Source of the DNA: Mya arenaria
Taxonomy: Eukaryota; Mollusca; Bivalvia; Myida; Myidae
Reading direction: 5' to 3'
DNA: 64,000 bases
NCBI RefSeq assembly: GCF_026914265.1
Contig: NC_069124.1
Location: forward strand, 12,417,723-12,481,722
Both the position numbers and the translations under genes were made by a program. Within the stretch, counting starts at the first letter, position 1; every line of letters starts with the position of its first letter. Under the pieces are notes generated by a model, which ran no database searches, was not told the DNA's origin, and was given only the letters and a program-made list of their open reading frames with translations. Positions 1 through 20,410 of this stretch are shown piece after piece.

Positions 1-453
1 TCAAAGTACATCGCATGCTTCCCTGCGATGAAAAACTTCTAGGATACTGCAAGATTAAGATATTCCGTGATAATCCGCAATTATTGCTCATCTGTAGGCG
101 ACGTGCGCACGCACCTTTGAAGTCTCCACTCTTTTCTCTGCTTCCACGGGTTGTCCGTCCTGTAACTTTTTCCCGCCCCCAGGTTTCCCAATCTCTGTCA
201 AATCAAACGTCCCCTCCCGGTCTGGTTTTTCCCGTTTAAACGGTTTATATCTGAGTGACCAGAGCAAGTAAATAAACGACGTCGAAGTAAAGAAATATGC
301 TTTTGAATATTTACGTTTTGAAGGTTTTTTGACTACTAGTTAAAAAGATTTTAATAATATACAGTATGCGTTTTTTAATTTTTAACCATGCTGTTTATTC
401 CAAAAGGCTGCTGAACAGCATAAAGATGTAAAGCAGGTATATTATTGTCAAAG
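1..453. other. left edge, no supported gene
   Basis: This AT-rich stretch lies downstream of the first minus-strand gene. The short open frames on either strand show no recognisable domain, no convincing splice sites and no compositional contrast with the surroundings, so I call nothing here. It may contain the 3' UTR of the neighbouring gene. Confidence 0.5.
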
Positions 454-3400
454 TTAAATTGTAAATGACAAATGGTTATGCAAAAAGTATGCGTTATCGG
501 AATCAAAAGCGTTATTTCTTACGCTGGGTCCTTCCCGTGCCTGATGTTTTTTATGGCCTCCCTTTCTTTCTCCCCATACCCAGCCAGACTGTCCGGGGTC
601 GATTGCCGGGAACCCTCTGGAATTTAACCAAACGATTAATACGAGTGATGAACATTCTGTACTATACCTCGGATTTTCATCAAAACGAAACACTTGAAGT
701 TACTGCTGTTCCATTCTTACGGATGCATTGATCCTATATTTAATACCAAATTTTCTCATTTCAATCCCGTGACTTGAAAATACAGCCTATTGGAACACTT
801 CAACACTTATATTCTATGCAAAACCTGACAAACAGACGAATACAATTATTAATCTGATGCATCTCACCTTTCTTAAGCATCTCCTCATCATCCAAGGACG
901 CGACGGTCTTGCGCATACAAATGAAGACAATAATGATAGCAACAATCAGGATTAGCGCCAAGATACCAAGGACTATTAGTGCGATCACCCAGCCCGCCAG
1001 ACCACCAACGGCCTCCTCCTCTGGGCCTGGAATCGGAGTTCATAGATAAGCATTTATATAATCATACATGTATATGATGACGAGGATGATAACGACGACT
1101 GATACCAACGATTCTTAACGAGGATACCAACTGACCAACCATACAAGTCCACCTACCGCATGTGAAATATGGGGTCATGGTTAACCTCTGTCCGCCACTG
1201 GTCACCGCCGTGGATGTCTGAGAGCCCTCGCACTGTTCCGGAAGTACCGTCGCTTGCAACGTCCCGTCGGAATAAAGAAGCGCCTGAAATAATATATAAA
1301 TACCAGTTACAGTTTCAGAAACGAAATGTGATGATTCAAGTACATGTATATGGTATTTGGCTAAAGAAATCCGTGTGGAGACTGGCCACTTTTCAATTTA
1401 CTCATATAAATAGTTGTTCACTGCACTCAAATAGTTCGAATTTACTTGCTCTTAAGCGTTTAAAATTGTCTCTATTTTCCATCGAACATTTGACAAATGT
1501 TTTAACACAATCTGTACCCTTTTATTTATCAAAAATGAAGCTTGAAAAATAATCAAATCACCCAGCATGCAAAGCGATGAGTGTTGATCCCATCCGGACT
1601 GACGTCCGCGTTGTACGTTAACGTGAAGGTGTCAGTCCCAGAAGAGTCCGTGTAGATGGAGTACATCTGACCACCACCTTGAAATAATTCACAATGCTGT
1701 CGTAAATCGTAATTATCAGAATTCCAAAAAATATAATGCAAATGATGACACCACAGAAAATCAGGAAGTGGGTTGCTTCCACCTACTAGAAACTGTCATA
1801 TTATAAGCGTAATATTTTTTACATAATAGTCAGAAATTTCCACATCTGTCACTGAAGAGACCCGATTCTTACTTGTAAAGCCGAGGTACTGAGTTGGGTC
1901 AGAGTTGCCGAACTCCATGAGTGTCTTGTTGGTACACGTGTCAAGTGTACAGTTCTCCACGGTAACCGCTGACAACAGCACCTCGTATGTTACACTATAG
2001 TTCCCCAACGCAAGGTTCGGCAGTTGCATCGCCGCACTCGCCACAAAACCTGGTTGAAGACGAAGTTGATTACTAGTTTGCAGTTGACTTTATTGTCCTG
2101 TCGGGCGGGGAGCCAATATTTATATTTACATGTAACGCATGATGCTTTAGTAAGTTACTTTTGCACTCACCACGGGTAAAATTGCGTTTTGTTTAAATAG
2201 TCATGGCGATTCATGGTTATTCTGTATGCAGTAAGAGTATGAACACTGATTTCTTTTATATCTGTCTGCATAAAAAGTGCATTTATTACAAATGGGGACA
2301 TATATTATGACACCCTCTGCATAGAGAATTTCTGGCTGAATAGAAAGAAAACTACTGAACATTGTTCGCAACAACATCAATTCAAAATAAAACGTACCAT
2401 CTTTGACGAGGATTTGGACGTTCGCGACTGTTTCGTATCCGATCTCCGAGCACGCCCCGTCAGTGTTACTGGTGAACCGCTCCCCGGTAGCATCATCAAC
2501 AGCTGAAAATATATAGTTCCATTCTCAGATATACGCAGGGCGCCGATTAGAAAATGAGTAACAATCAAAGAAGAAGAAGAAGAAGAAGAAGAAGAAGAAG
2601 AAGAAGAAGAAGAAGAAGAAGAAGAAGAAGAAGAAGAAGAAGAAGAAGAAGAAGAAGAAAGAAAAAGAAAAAAGAAGAAAAACATAGAAAGTTGTAAAAA
2701 GGACATATAGTATAAAAACAACAAAGAACATACATAGTTTATATATAATCATACGGTAGCTGTGACACAACAGTTTATCATAAAATATTTGTTTCTAACT
2801 TCCAAACAGACTGGTTATAATGCTTTTATGGACGTATACCTGTGGCGAAGTAGAATATGTAGCTGTCTGTGTTCTCGTCACTGATTGTCCGTATGTCCAG
2901 GCACACGGACACGTTGATAAACACTTGGAAAAATATCTCAAAATTCGTCCTGAAAATACAAATTGCTTAAATTCGTACGGGGCTTCTTTTAAAGCAAAAC
3001 AGGAGAAATAGCGGGTACATTTACAATACTTGTTAACAGTTCTTGGGTTCTTTTTTACCCATTCAACAAGTGAAGACTAGTCGGTACACAACACTTTAGG
3101 CCCTATAATAAAAGCCATGCACTCACCCTAAAATGTACTGTGTCCCTGAACTCTGTTGACAAGTAAGCGTCGCCACGTTACTTGAGTAGGACAGTGCCGC
3201 CTCGAAGTTGGAGACCTCGGTTGCTCCGCCGCTCGTAGCCACTGTCCACGTGCCGCGCGTACTCGAATGCCACGTGCCGTCACTTAGCGGCAAGGTACAT
3301 TGGCCGTCTGGGTTTTGGAAGGTGATTTTTTTAAATTATTTACAGATAAAATGAATTGCCTATAAAATGATGTATAATAGATTGTTATATTAAAAGTATG

Positions 3401-3943
3401 TATTAATTTTGTTAAATCTTATTTGGGAGAAAGGCTGCATTTTAAAGTAATGTAATTCATGTCCTTTTGACAAAGTTGTGGAAACCGCACCAGTTGTATT
3501 TTTGTCGACAAGTAACAAATACCCCTAAACAATCAGAATGAAATAATGTCGAAAACAATGGTTCTTATGAAGGATACCAAGTTTATTTTGAACTAAAGGT
3601 GCAGAAAACACGATATTTCTACTTTATGAGACGATAGTAGATCACAGTAGGTCAACGATAATGTTTGTCATAAATGTGTATGCATTGCTTTTAAATAAGA
3701 GTGTCATTTTAAAAGAATATGTATAAATTCTAAAGTTTTTTTGTAACATGCTATTTTAAATAGTGATAACGATACAGTAAAGCCTGTCTAGTAAAAAGAA
3801 AAAAACTACAAACGTTTTCCATATCGGGATTTGTTATTTAATAATGCGACGTGAAACAGAGAAAATATGTGCTTACCTGTTAACACAAAGAAAAGTCCAA
3901 AACAACATAAAAATAAAACTGCCGAAGACATAATTGTAGCCAT
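454..3943 (-). CDS. unrecognised type I membrane glycoprotein, nine exons
   Basis: Exons joined by hand, in coding order: 3877-3943, 3127-3307, 2840-2949, 2398-2502, 1873-2049, 1562-1677, 1157-1283, 868-1026 and 454-614, about 1203 nt or 400 residues. All junctions are GT..AG and all phases agree. The start ATG opens a hydrophobic signal peptide (MATIMSSAVLFLCCFGLFF). The ectodomain holds several cysteines (C.LPLSDGTWHSS, NVSVCLDIR, HRFACW, PEQCEG, YFTCG) and N-glycosylation motifs (NVS, NYS, NCT, NKT). Exon eight encodes one transmembrane helix (GWVIALIVLGILALILIVAI) after an acidic stalk, then a basic cytoplasmic start. The last exon gives a short hydrophilic tail ending HNHLSFTI; its acceptor is weak, so it is the least certain part. 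The pattern of spaced Cys and Trp motifs is reminiscent of the invertebrate DUF7042-7045 surface proteins, but that is a memory-based guess and no function is claimed. A long TTC tract lies in the intron before exon four. Confidence 0.72.
2566..2660 (+). repeat. (GAA)n microsatellite inside an intron
   Basis: About 30 uninterrupted AAG/GAA triplets, then an impure purine tail. Because the host gene is on the minus strand, the transcript carries the complementary (UUC)n tract about 65 nt upstream of the exon-four acceptor. The long poly-Ser and poly-Phe open frames over this tract are repeat artefacts. Confidence 0.95.
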
Positions 3944-4324
3944 TCTGGAACTTGAAGATTACTTAAGTATGCTTATTTTTTTCTCATTTTGTCTTTAAAC
4001 ATTATTACTTACACCGTCAGCCATTTTGTTTCTAAGTTAATTAAGATCTTTGTTTTAACAACGATCAAATATCTGTTGAGATTTTGGGTCATTGTTTGTG
4101 GAGTTTCTCCCCTATTGTTCTAAACACAAAGGCACCGTCACGCACATACGCACGGACTCTCTCAATCTGAAACCTAAACCCTACCACATTAATTGATTTA
4201 AAGACACTGCGATTATAATGAACCAAAACGGGAAAATGGTTAAATAGCTAAGCAGTTGATATATTGTTTGTATTTTCAGCAGAATGATTTAACATGAAGC
4301 TCTTAATTTAGCCTTGCTCTTTGA

Positions 4325-4640
4325 TAAGGCCTAGAAAAAAAATCGTTTGGTTAGGGTAACATCCTTTTCAAAAATAGGTAGGGTAGGTAGGCATTTTTTT
4401 ATATTTTTTTAAATTATTATTTGGTTTATATAATAACGTCATTTTTTATCCTAGCGGAATAGTGTTAAAGATATCTTCTGTACAAGCATTTAAGGTTTTA
4501 AACTACATATTGAAAAATAATTCAATAATAATTATTTTTTTAGTGTTTTCATTTTTTTTCAAAGTGACTGTAACAACGGTAGGGTCGGCGCCTATTCCGT
4601 AGGTAGGGTCGGGTTACCCGATTTTTTTTATTAGGCCTAA
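4325..4640. mobile_element. MITE-like element with inverted ends
   Basis: The left end reads AAGGCCTAG, a run of A, then ATCG and TTAGGGTAAC. The right end is the approximate reverse complement: GTTACCCGATT, a run of T, then TTAGGCCTAA. The interior is AT-rich with short TAGGGTAGG and TAGGGTCGG motifs and no coding sequence. This fits a non-autonomous DNA transposon of about 310 bp. The family was not determined. It lies between the two left-hand genes. Confidence 0.5.
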
Positions 4641-5045
4641 TGTTGCCGATTGTTTTGTACTGCGTTAAAGTTAACAACGTTGTAAACGTAATAGTTGTTT
4701 GCTTTTAAATCTTTACTGCAATAAAGATTTGGTGGACACAGTTGTGATCTGCTGTATTTCACAGGATTTGAGACAAATGTTTAGTTGTAATTGAATATTA
4801 TCCAACTATGGTAGCACATCATCAAATATTTCATCTTTGAAAGTGAACAGCTGATGTCGTTTATCACGTTATCAACATCCATCAAGTTCTGAACAATCAG
4901 CCCAATATCTCGAAGGTGATAGAAGCCTGGATGCATGCAGTCATAACTATATTAATTACAAATACATGTTAACTAAAGCACAAGCATTGAATTACGCAAC
5001 ATTTGTGCGCACCGAACACAAATTGCAATACATGTACACAGTTTA

Positions 5046-5278
5046 TGCACCAGTCAATTGTAACCATGCCCCCATGGGGAAAAGCGGGGACTTTTCGTTT
5101 GACTGTCGGTTCAGCAAGTCACGGGTAAAATCCCCGACAAATGCCCCCGCACCCCGGGATACCTAGGCAAGGCCCATTTCCCTCTATTTTAGGCGCGAAA
5201 ACAAAAGCACCGCATCCACTATGCACTGCGGGGCTACCTGGAAGGTAATACACGGCCCTTTTACAATTGATTGGTGCA
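5046..5278. mobile_element. Harbinger-like MITE, copy 1
   Basis: The terminal inverted repeats are TGCACCAGTCAATTGTAACC on the left and the near reverse complement ending CAATTGATTGGTGCA on the right. A TTA target-site duplication flanks both ends (5043-5045 and 5279-5281). The GC-rich interior has no gene. It is the same family as the copies at 8181-8454 and 19397-19694. The 3-bp TWA duplication points to PIF/Harbinger. Confidence 0.75.
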
Positions 5279-5564
5279 TTAAATAAATGAGTCTGTGTCA
5301 ATAAATAATGAAGTTTTTCATAGTTTATTCCGTAATATAATTTGTTACATTAGGATAGATATTCTTCACACATACATGTATGTATAAACGAATCTATCAT
5401 TTGCCTTTTTAGCACATTAATGTATAACAGTCGATTTAAGATAACATATCAAAATCATAGCACCAGTAACACAATGAAATGTCCATGGTTACTTAGTATC
5501 GTGTTTCAAAAGCTTGCAAATGACAATAAATGTTTTATAGTCTCACAAACAACAGTTATACAAC

Positions 5565-5622
5565 ACACAAACACAAACACACACACACACACACATACAC
5601 ACATACACGCACGCACGCACGC
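5565..5622. repeat. (CA)n microsatellite
   Basis: A CA dinucleotide run with interspersed CACG and CATA units, just downstream of the GH13 gene. No other signal was seen. Confidence 0.9.
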
Positions 5623-5802
5623 ATACACAATGAGGTAGTGACACATTCTTTTTACTTTTAAAATCATCCGTACTCTATCAAATGTTGGATATAATTATAT
5701 AGTTATCTAAAACACACCCACACACCCACCTCGATAATCCATCAATCTACACACAACACAACTCCACTAGCCATCAATCGGCACAGCCCTTCTTTCAATA
5801 TT

Positions 5803-13527
<7,725 letters not shown>

Positions 13528-14237
13528 TTAAAGAGTATCACTAAAATCTTGCATTAGATTCAAATAACAAGGAACAAAATGAAGTATGAAAAAGTTATTC
13601 CATGTTTAATTCCAGGCGAAGAACAATCGAATGCTTCTCTCGAATTGCAAAGAACGTCGAATTTTCCAATTTATTTCAATTATTTTTCAGCTTTTAATTT
13701 CTATTAGAACCTTTGATAGAGATCTTTGATGATCAAATAACAGCGATTTAGTACTTTCATTCACAGAAAAGACGTGTTGTTCTTTTATATACATACATTT
13801 ATCTATCCGTATTTACTTATTCGCTAGGCGGGAGATAAGATGGACGGGATTTATAACATTAATTCCTTGGTTTCTATGCAAAAACTTAAAGATCAGCATA
13901 GGGGTGGATTTACTCTCGTAATAAGTGTGGTGATAAGAAAAAGCGTTTAAAGTGTTAAAATGGGATGTTAATGTCCAATGGTAAATAATATGACTTGCCT
14001 TAGTAATTGGGTGAGTTTGCTTTGACAGAGAATCAAGCTCCAATTATCGAAACTTCTTGATATTAATCAGATTTGTAGCTTATTTAATTTATCCATTTAT
14101 CTAACTTGACCTTGATTTTTCGAAATAAAAAGTAGCTAATCGTGATTATCACAAAAAAAATTCATTTAAAGTCTAAAAACACTTCAGATTGTTATTATAA
14201 CACAAAATTGTACTAAAACAAAAATAGTGAGCTTAGC

Positions 14238-14581
14238 TAAAGCTGCATTCTCACAGATTGAACGTTTTGACAACTTCTTTATTTTTTTGTCTTGGAACGA
14301 GCCAATTTACGCCAGTGATAACTGTGATATAAAACTGCTGACAAAAGATCAGATCGCAGATTTTCTTATTTATATAAAAAAAGATGTTTTATGCATTTTT
14401 CTTAAATCGTTAGTAACTCTTTTAGCCATAAAACAATAATTTTCGAACGGGAATATGAAAATCTGCAATCTGATCTTTTGTCAGCAGTCTTATATCACTG
14501 GTTTGCAGATATTTACGCACAACTGGCTCATTACAAAACAAAAAATAAAAAAACGGTCTATCTGAGGGAGTGCAGCTTTAA
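14238..14581. mobile_element. long palindromic MITE, copy 2
   Basis: The ends are TAAAGCTGCATTCTCACAGA and a closing GTGCAGCTTTA, flanked by TA. The two halves are inverted versions of each other through GATCAGATCGCAGATTTTC and GAAAATCTGCAATCTGATC. It lies between the GH13 gene and copy A. No coding capacity. Confidence 0.8.
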
Positions 14582-14601
14582 TCCTGTAAAAAATGATTTA
14601 A

Positions 14602-14882
14602 GATGATTCGAGAAACTAGGACCAGATCATTGAGAAACTAGGACCAGATCATTGAGAAACTAGGACCAGATCATTGAGAAACTAGGACCAGATCATTGAG
14701 AAACTAAGACCATATCATTGAGAAACTAGGACCAGATCATTGAGAAACTAAGACCAGATCATTGAGATCATTGAGAAACTAGGACCAGATCATTGAGAAA
14801 CTAGGACCAAATCATTGAGAAACTAGGACCAGATCATTGAGAAACTAAGTCCAGATCATTGAGAAACTAGGACCAGATCATT
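14602..14882. repeat. 22-bp tandem repeat, about 12 units
   Basis: The unit is AGATCATTGAGAAACTAGGACC (first 20: AGATCATTGAGAAACTAGGA), repeated head to tail with few substitutions and one partial unit near 14760. High unit identity means recent amplification. There are no spacers, so it is not CRISPR. The stretch just after it (GGCGGGGC) matches sequence at 22360, where the array is absent. Confidence 0.95.
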
Positions 14883-17039
14883 GGCGGGGCAAACGAGTAA
14901 TGCAATAATTCAAAAACAAAAAAATACCGTATTTTTTTCTGATTTTCTTTACCGTTCAATGCTATCAAGTTTGAAGTTTTTAACAGTACACATAATATTT
15001 CTAAAGTTCAAAATATTGGATAGCCTAAGATCATTATGAACATGTTTACGTGTATAAAATGATTTCATTTAAAAATATAATGAAACTCGCGATCGTCGCC
15101 TATTTCTTGTCTATTTAATACTTTGTGTACTCAGTTTATATCAAATACCATAAAAGCAATCGAATTTTCTACTGGTAAATTAAAATTGTTGAAGGTGTTT
15201 AAATTCACAAGAGCAATAGCCAGGTGTATCGGAAAACATTTTAGATACTTATCTTATTAGTTATTTTCGCAATCCATTCACAAAGTAAAATACCTGTGAA
15301 TTTTTATATAGTTCGATATCAGAGTGAATTTATGCTATTTCAATACCAACATAACGTACAATTATTACTGTACAGTGTCCTTTAAATGTGTATTAATAAA
15401 GGAGTTCGTTCCCTTAGTTACTATAATCAATTGTAAACAACAGGTGTGTTCCACACGTTCGCTTGATTAGTAAGTATTTCTTTGTTTTATTTGCTTTTTA
15501 AAACATAGTTTAAGTCACGAATTATGTTTTCACATAATTCGGACACATTATATCTAATTTGTTTCAGTTAATTTCACACGAAATTTACAATGAATATAAT
15601 ACAGGTAAAGGGAAAACAGTGAATTATGTCAGTTTGTCAGTGTATTGGTAATGTCGGTATTGATTCAATGATTAACGAACTATTTCTTTCGAACATGGTT
15701 GTCGCATTATATTATTTATACCATATAAACTTAGAGTTAAGGCAATTGGCTTTTCTATTTTGTAGCTAAAAGGTTTGTGATTTAAAGAGTTTTAACTACT
15801 TAATCTTTTTCTAATTGTTTTACATGTTATCGCATCGTCTTTACTCCTACGTGGCGTGAATATATTATGTGTATGTTGTTATTTGTTTAGTACACAAGTG
15901 GAACGTTCATCATATACTATATGACGTGTTGGGGTCGTGAAACACTAGACAGCAGTATTATTTCCCAAGCTCAAGTGCAATTCGGAAAATTAACTATATA
16001 ATATATAGAAGTTTAGAACACTTATATAGTGGTCTTAAATCTTCGAAGGATGAAAATATGAAGACAAAGTATATTCTTGATTCAACTGGTTCAATTTTCT
16101 TAGCCTCTTCATCGCTCATATTCTTTTCTTTCGCGTCATTCGAGGCCCAGTTCTGGCCCGCTGGTAATTCTAATATACATAAAGAGTATTTTTTCATAAA
16201 AACACCTCATTTGCTGGTGAGAGTAAATGTGTTATTTGTTACCAGCTATTTTAATCATAGATCAACTCACACAGCTATTTTTGTTTTTGTCACAAGATAA
16301 CGACTACGTTTTAGTGTCTACCTAACCATTCTCATGATTAAATTATTGGTCATTTTCACTCCAAACGTTGAAAATAAATTTGAAGATCGATGAAGGATGG
16401 GACAGGAAATGCATTTCTTATTTCATATCCCCGTTACCCGCTTTCTTAGTCTATGCCGGTACCCAGTCCCCTCTCCAGTGTGTCTTTGCAGCCTACGTTT
16501 ATACATGTACTGTTATACAGTTATATTTAGATTAGTGAATATGTAAGTATACAACAGCTAATTTAAACAAAAATATTTGTGGTGGAAAAAGGCCTTGGTT
16601 TTCAATGTAAGTTATTTAATTCTCCCTACGAGGCATTCCATGTACATGTACCAGTACATATGTGAAGCTTTCTGGCGTCATGGTCATTCAGACGTATTAA
16701 TAATTGATAACACACTAAACAAATGCATATAAGCTTTTCCGCAGTGATTTTACACCTTAGCCATTCAATGATTCGACCTATCGAGATAGTTATACATAAC
16801 CTGATAAGTACAGATAAATCACTGTAAGTAGGCATAACAGAAATACCTCGCACGAATTTGAATGTCACATATAGTTATCAAGAGAAACTTAACTAAGTAC
16901 TATTCAAGCTGCATATGTTTTAGTTTCAAACAATGCTCAACTCTGGCATGTTGGACCGGGAACTGACGTGAAGAAAGAATCACACACGTGTTTAGTTAAC
17001 TTAGCTAGTGTTTCAACAGACGTTTTAACAGACAGAAGG

Positions 17040-20000
17040 ATGGCCTTACCATGTGGAGAAGTAAACAGACAACTGCTTCCGGTCAAACTGATGTATTTCT
17101 TCTTTATGGCAGGTTGGTGTTAATTATATTGTTGATTTTAATTTTCTTTACGTCAATAGTCTATATACGTTATCTAAATGCAAATATTTGCATTTTATTG
17201 TCTGAAACTATTTTATATTACTTATCCGAGACGCCCCTCGAACTAAGAAACTTAGGTGTGATCTTTATTTGTCTGTCAAGGTGTAGGTACCCTACTTCCC
17301 TTCATCCCGGTATACATGCGCCAACTGGGACTGTCTGCGGAGGAGACTGGAATAATCTACGGGGTCATGCCCTTCGTCGCCTTCTTCGTGCGGCCCCTTA
17401 TTGGGGTTCTGGCTGACAAGATACAACGCCATAAGGCTGTGCTTATTGTATGTGTGTTACTAACTGGAGTCATGTACGATCTTCTGCTTTTGACACCCGC
17501 GAAGCAAACGCATGATAACTCGGCTCTCGCAATAACGGTCCACATGCAGTGTTCACAAGCCGATTCTTTTATCAGGGATTGTAATTTTGCTGACGATGGT
17601 TGTGAGATGGGTTTAAAACAAGCTCTAGTCGCCAATAATCTTACTGGTATTTCAAGAAAATGTGAGTTTCAGTGTTCTGTGAGTAGGATGTCGATTAAGG
17701 CAGGAAACACGTGCTTCACAGCCGATGTCGGGACGTTGAGTGAGGTAACGTGTGATAGTGTTGTGAATACCGGTCATGACGTCATGTTTCAAAGTGACGT
17801 TAAGGGTATACTCGAAAATGAAATTCAGATGGGAAACAGCTCATATAGCGGCCACACATGCACAGATTATGATCTCAAGAATCTGACTTTCAACGGCACA
17901 AATTACTGGCAACTTTTATGTGAATCCGAAACAGTGTTCAACTGCAACTTACACTGTACACCAGAAATCAGCCAGAAATGTATGGGCACTATCAGTAGTG
18001 ATGACAAACTAAGCGAGACATTTTGGATCTTTTTCGTAATATTTTTGTTCTGCAACATCGTGTTTGCCCCTGTGATCAGTCTTATCGATGCTATAGCATA
18101 CGATATTCTCGGTGAAAAACGCGGATTGTGGGGCCGTCAACGCCTCTGGGGGACTTTAGGCTTCATCTTCTTTGCCGTCGCTTCAACGTTCATCATGGAC
18201 GCTATCAGTCAAAAGAGCAACAACGTTGACTATTCAGTCTCATTCTATATTTTTATGGCTCTAACAATATGTACGTGCGTGGTCGGGTACTTCTTAAAAC
18301 TGTCGGAGAACATCCACTGTGGACAATTTTTGAAAAACATCCTAGGATTGTTAAAATATCCCAAAGTCGTTGTGTTCCTGATAGCTATGGCATGTTACGG
18401 TATTATGAACGGTGTTATCGAAGCATTTCTATTCTGGTATCTCATGATGTTAGGCGCATCCCAAAAAATCCTAGGACTCTGCATTGTATTCCAATGTGGG
18501 CCGGAAATAATCATGCTACAATTCGCCGGCAAAATCATCAAGCGTATCGGTCACATATCTTGTCTGCACATCGCCTGTCTTGGCTACGCCATTCGTTTCT
18601 TCTGCTACTCCATAATCCCGGGACCGTGGTACGTACTTCCGGTTGAGCTGCTACACTGCCTTACGTTCGCACTCATGTACGCCGCCGCCTCCTCCTACGC
18701 CAGCGTGATAACACCAGAAGGGATGTCCGCCACCGTCCAGGGACTTGTCGGCGGGCTACTATTCGGATTTGGTATGATATTCGCTTATAAACCATACACT
18801 ATATTAATGATTTTAAGGGTACGCTCATGTTTTCGTACAATGCATTTTTTGTATGACGAAATAAAGTGTGGCAAATCATTAGGAATGTTAAAACTAAGAT
18901 ACCAAAAGCTGGAAACCTTTAGCAAATGTTGATATATTCTCAAGTATCCTCTTTAAAGACCACACTATCCATTATTCTTTGGCGTTTACCCAGTGCCATT
19001 AAACCGGGTTTATGTTTAAACATTTTGCTACTGAGCTTGTTTCTGTAGTTTTTCGCATAAATATTAACAACAATATTAATCACTTACAGCTTTATTATCA
19101 CGTGATGTAATCAATGAACTGTAAAAATATCTACCTCTTTCATTTTTAAAGTTTCGCTGGCCTTGTGATATCGGGGTCGGTTTTCTTTTTTACTTTACCG
19201 GCGTGGATTCACAAACCACTAAAATGAAAAAAATATTTATACTATAACTGTATTTTTCCGACATTTTCGATATCATAGAGTTTAATAATGATAAAATTAT
19301 TGTTTTTAGATGCATAACCGAGATCCTTTAAATCTGTGAACACTGATTTTACAAAAATAAACATACATGTACAGATCTTGTACGGTGTTCTGTTAATGCA
19401 CCAGTCAATTGTAACCACGGCCTCTCCAGGTCCGGGGAATAGCGGGGACTTTGACTTTCGGTCAAGCCAAGCCCGGGTAAGATTCCCGCCTTGCGGGAAC
19501 GAACTGCTGGTAAAATCCCCGCCAAATGCTCCCGCACCCCAGGCCCATTCCCCGCTATTTTGGCGCGAGGACAAGACCAATGCATTCACCGGCACTGCGC
19601 GGCCACCTGGACGGTAAAAACACGGCCCATTTCCCCAGCTATCCCCGGTGTTCCCACGGATCTGGGGGTTCCGTGGTTTCAATTGACTGTTGCATTATAT
19701 CTTGAAACTAATTCATATAACGGAGCACCTGCCTATCACGTACTTCACGCTCCATATAACAACTTTCAGTCAACGTCTTCTTTTTGTATTTAATTCAAGA
19801 AAATGTAGTCTCATTTGATGTTGATAGTTATTGTTAGTTTTACTATGTTTCAATTTAAGGCAAAGGAATCGGAAGTTTGGTGACGGGGCAGTTGTTTGAC
19901 GCCAGGACGGGCCTCGGGCCGGTGTGGACATTTCGGGTTTATGGTTTTTTTGCCATCGCGGTGCTGCTGGTGTACGGGGCCGTCCATTTCGCCTTTTTCC

Positions 20001-20410
20001 GGGACGCATCTTCCGACAAGGATATTGTGTCAGATGAACAGGCGGGAAAAGGTATGTGATGGAACAACGTAATAAACTGGCTTCTTTACGTTTTGTCTAA
20101 ACTGATTTGCCATCGAGGTCAAATTAAGCAAATATCATGTTTCATTCATATAATTGAAAAGTTTTTCGATTACTAGTAGTTTAAAGCAATTACAGTGTAC
20201 ACATCGTGAACGTTTATAAAATAAAGTAGTTGTTTTCAATAACAATAATTGATTCAGTATCCTTGCATGAACAAGCCTTATTTGAGTTCATAGTGTATTC
20301 TTTTCATAACAGCTATTTCAGAGGAGAGTGCTAAAGGCGTGGCGGAGAAGCTGTTAGGCGCAGAGGAAGGTGCAGTCTTGGAGCAACGGGACCGGACTGA
20401 ACCTTGCTGA
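17040..20410 (+). CDS. MFSD6-like: MFSD6-like transporter, copy A, intact
   Basis: Four exons: 17040-17112, 17281-18771, 19860-20051 and 20322-20410, together 1845 nt or 614 residues. Every intron is phase 1 with GT..AG. The protein starts MALPCGEVNRQLLPVKLMYF, continues LLPFIPVYMRQLGLS and has the MFS loop motif RPLIGVLADKIQRHK. A large Cys-rich extracytosolic loop (roughly residues 97-265, with CSQADSFIRDC and several N-glycosylation sites) follows TM3. Further membrane helices include a stretch ending IDAIAYDILGEKRG and the WGRQRLWGT block. Exon three carries the last helix (GFFAIAVLLVYGAVHFAFF), and exon four a hydrophilic tail ending RTEPC. The layout matches MFS_1-like/MFSD6 proteins. 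The substrate is unknown. Intron 2 carries a Harbinger-like MITE. Copies B and D are close paralogues. Confidence 0.93.
19397..19694. mobile_element. Harbinger-like MITE, copy 3
   Basis: The ends are TGCACCAGTCAATTGTAACC and a closing CAATTGACTGTTGCA. The flanking trinucleotides are TAA and TTA, a slightly mismatched TWA duplication. It has the same GC-rich interior as the other two copies (GTCCGGGGAATAGCGGGGAC). It sits in intron 2 of copy A and is absent from that intron in B, C and D, so it arrived after the gene duplications or in one lineage. Confidence 0.75.

Noticed and set aside
2377-2770. Open frames of long poly-Ser and poly-Phe
   Set aside because: They are translations of the GAA/TTC microsatellite and do not follow any exon structure.
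14602-14882. CRISPR-like direct repeats
   Set aside because: The 22-bp units are contiguous with no unique spacers, and the genome is eukaryotic.
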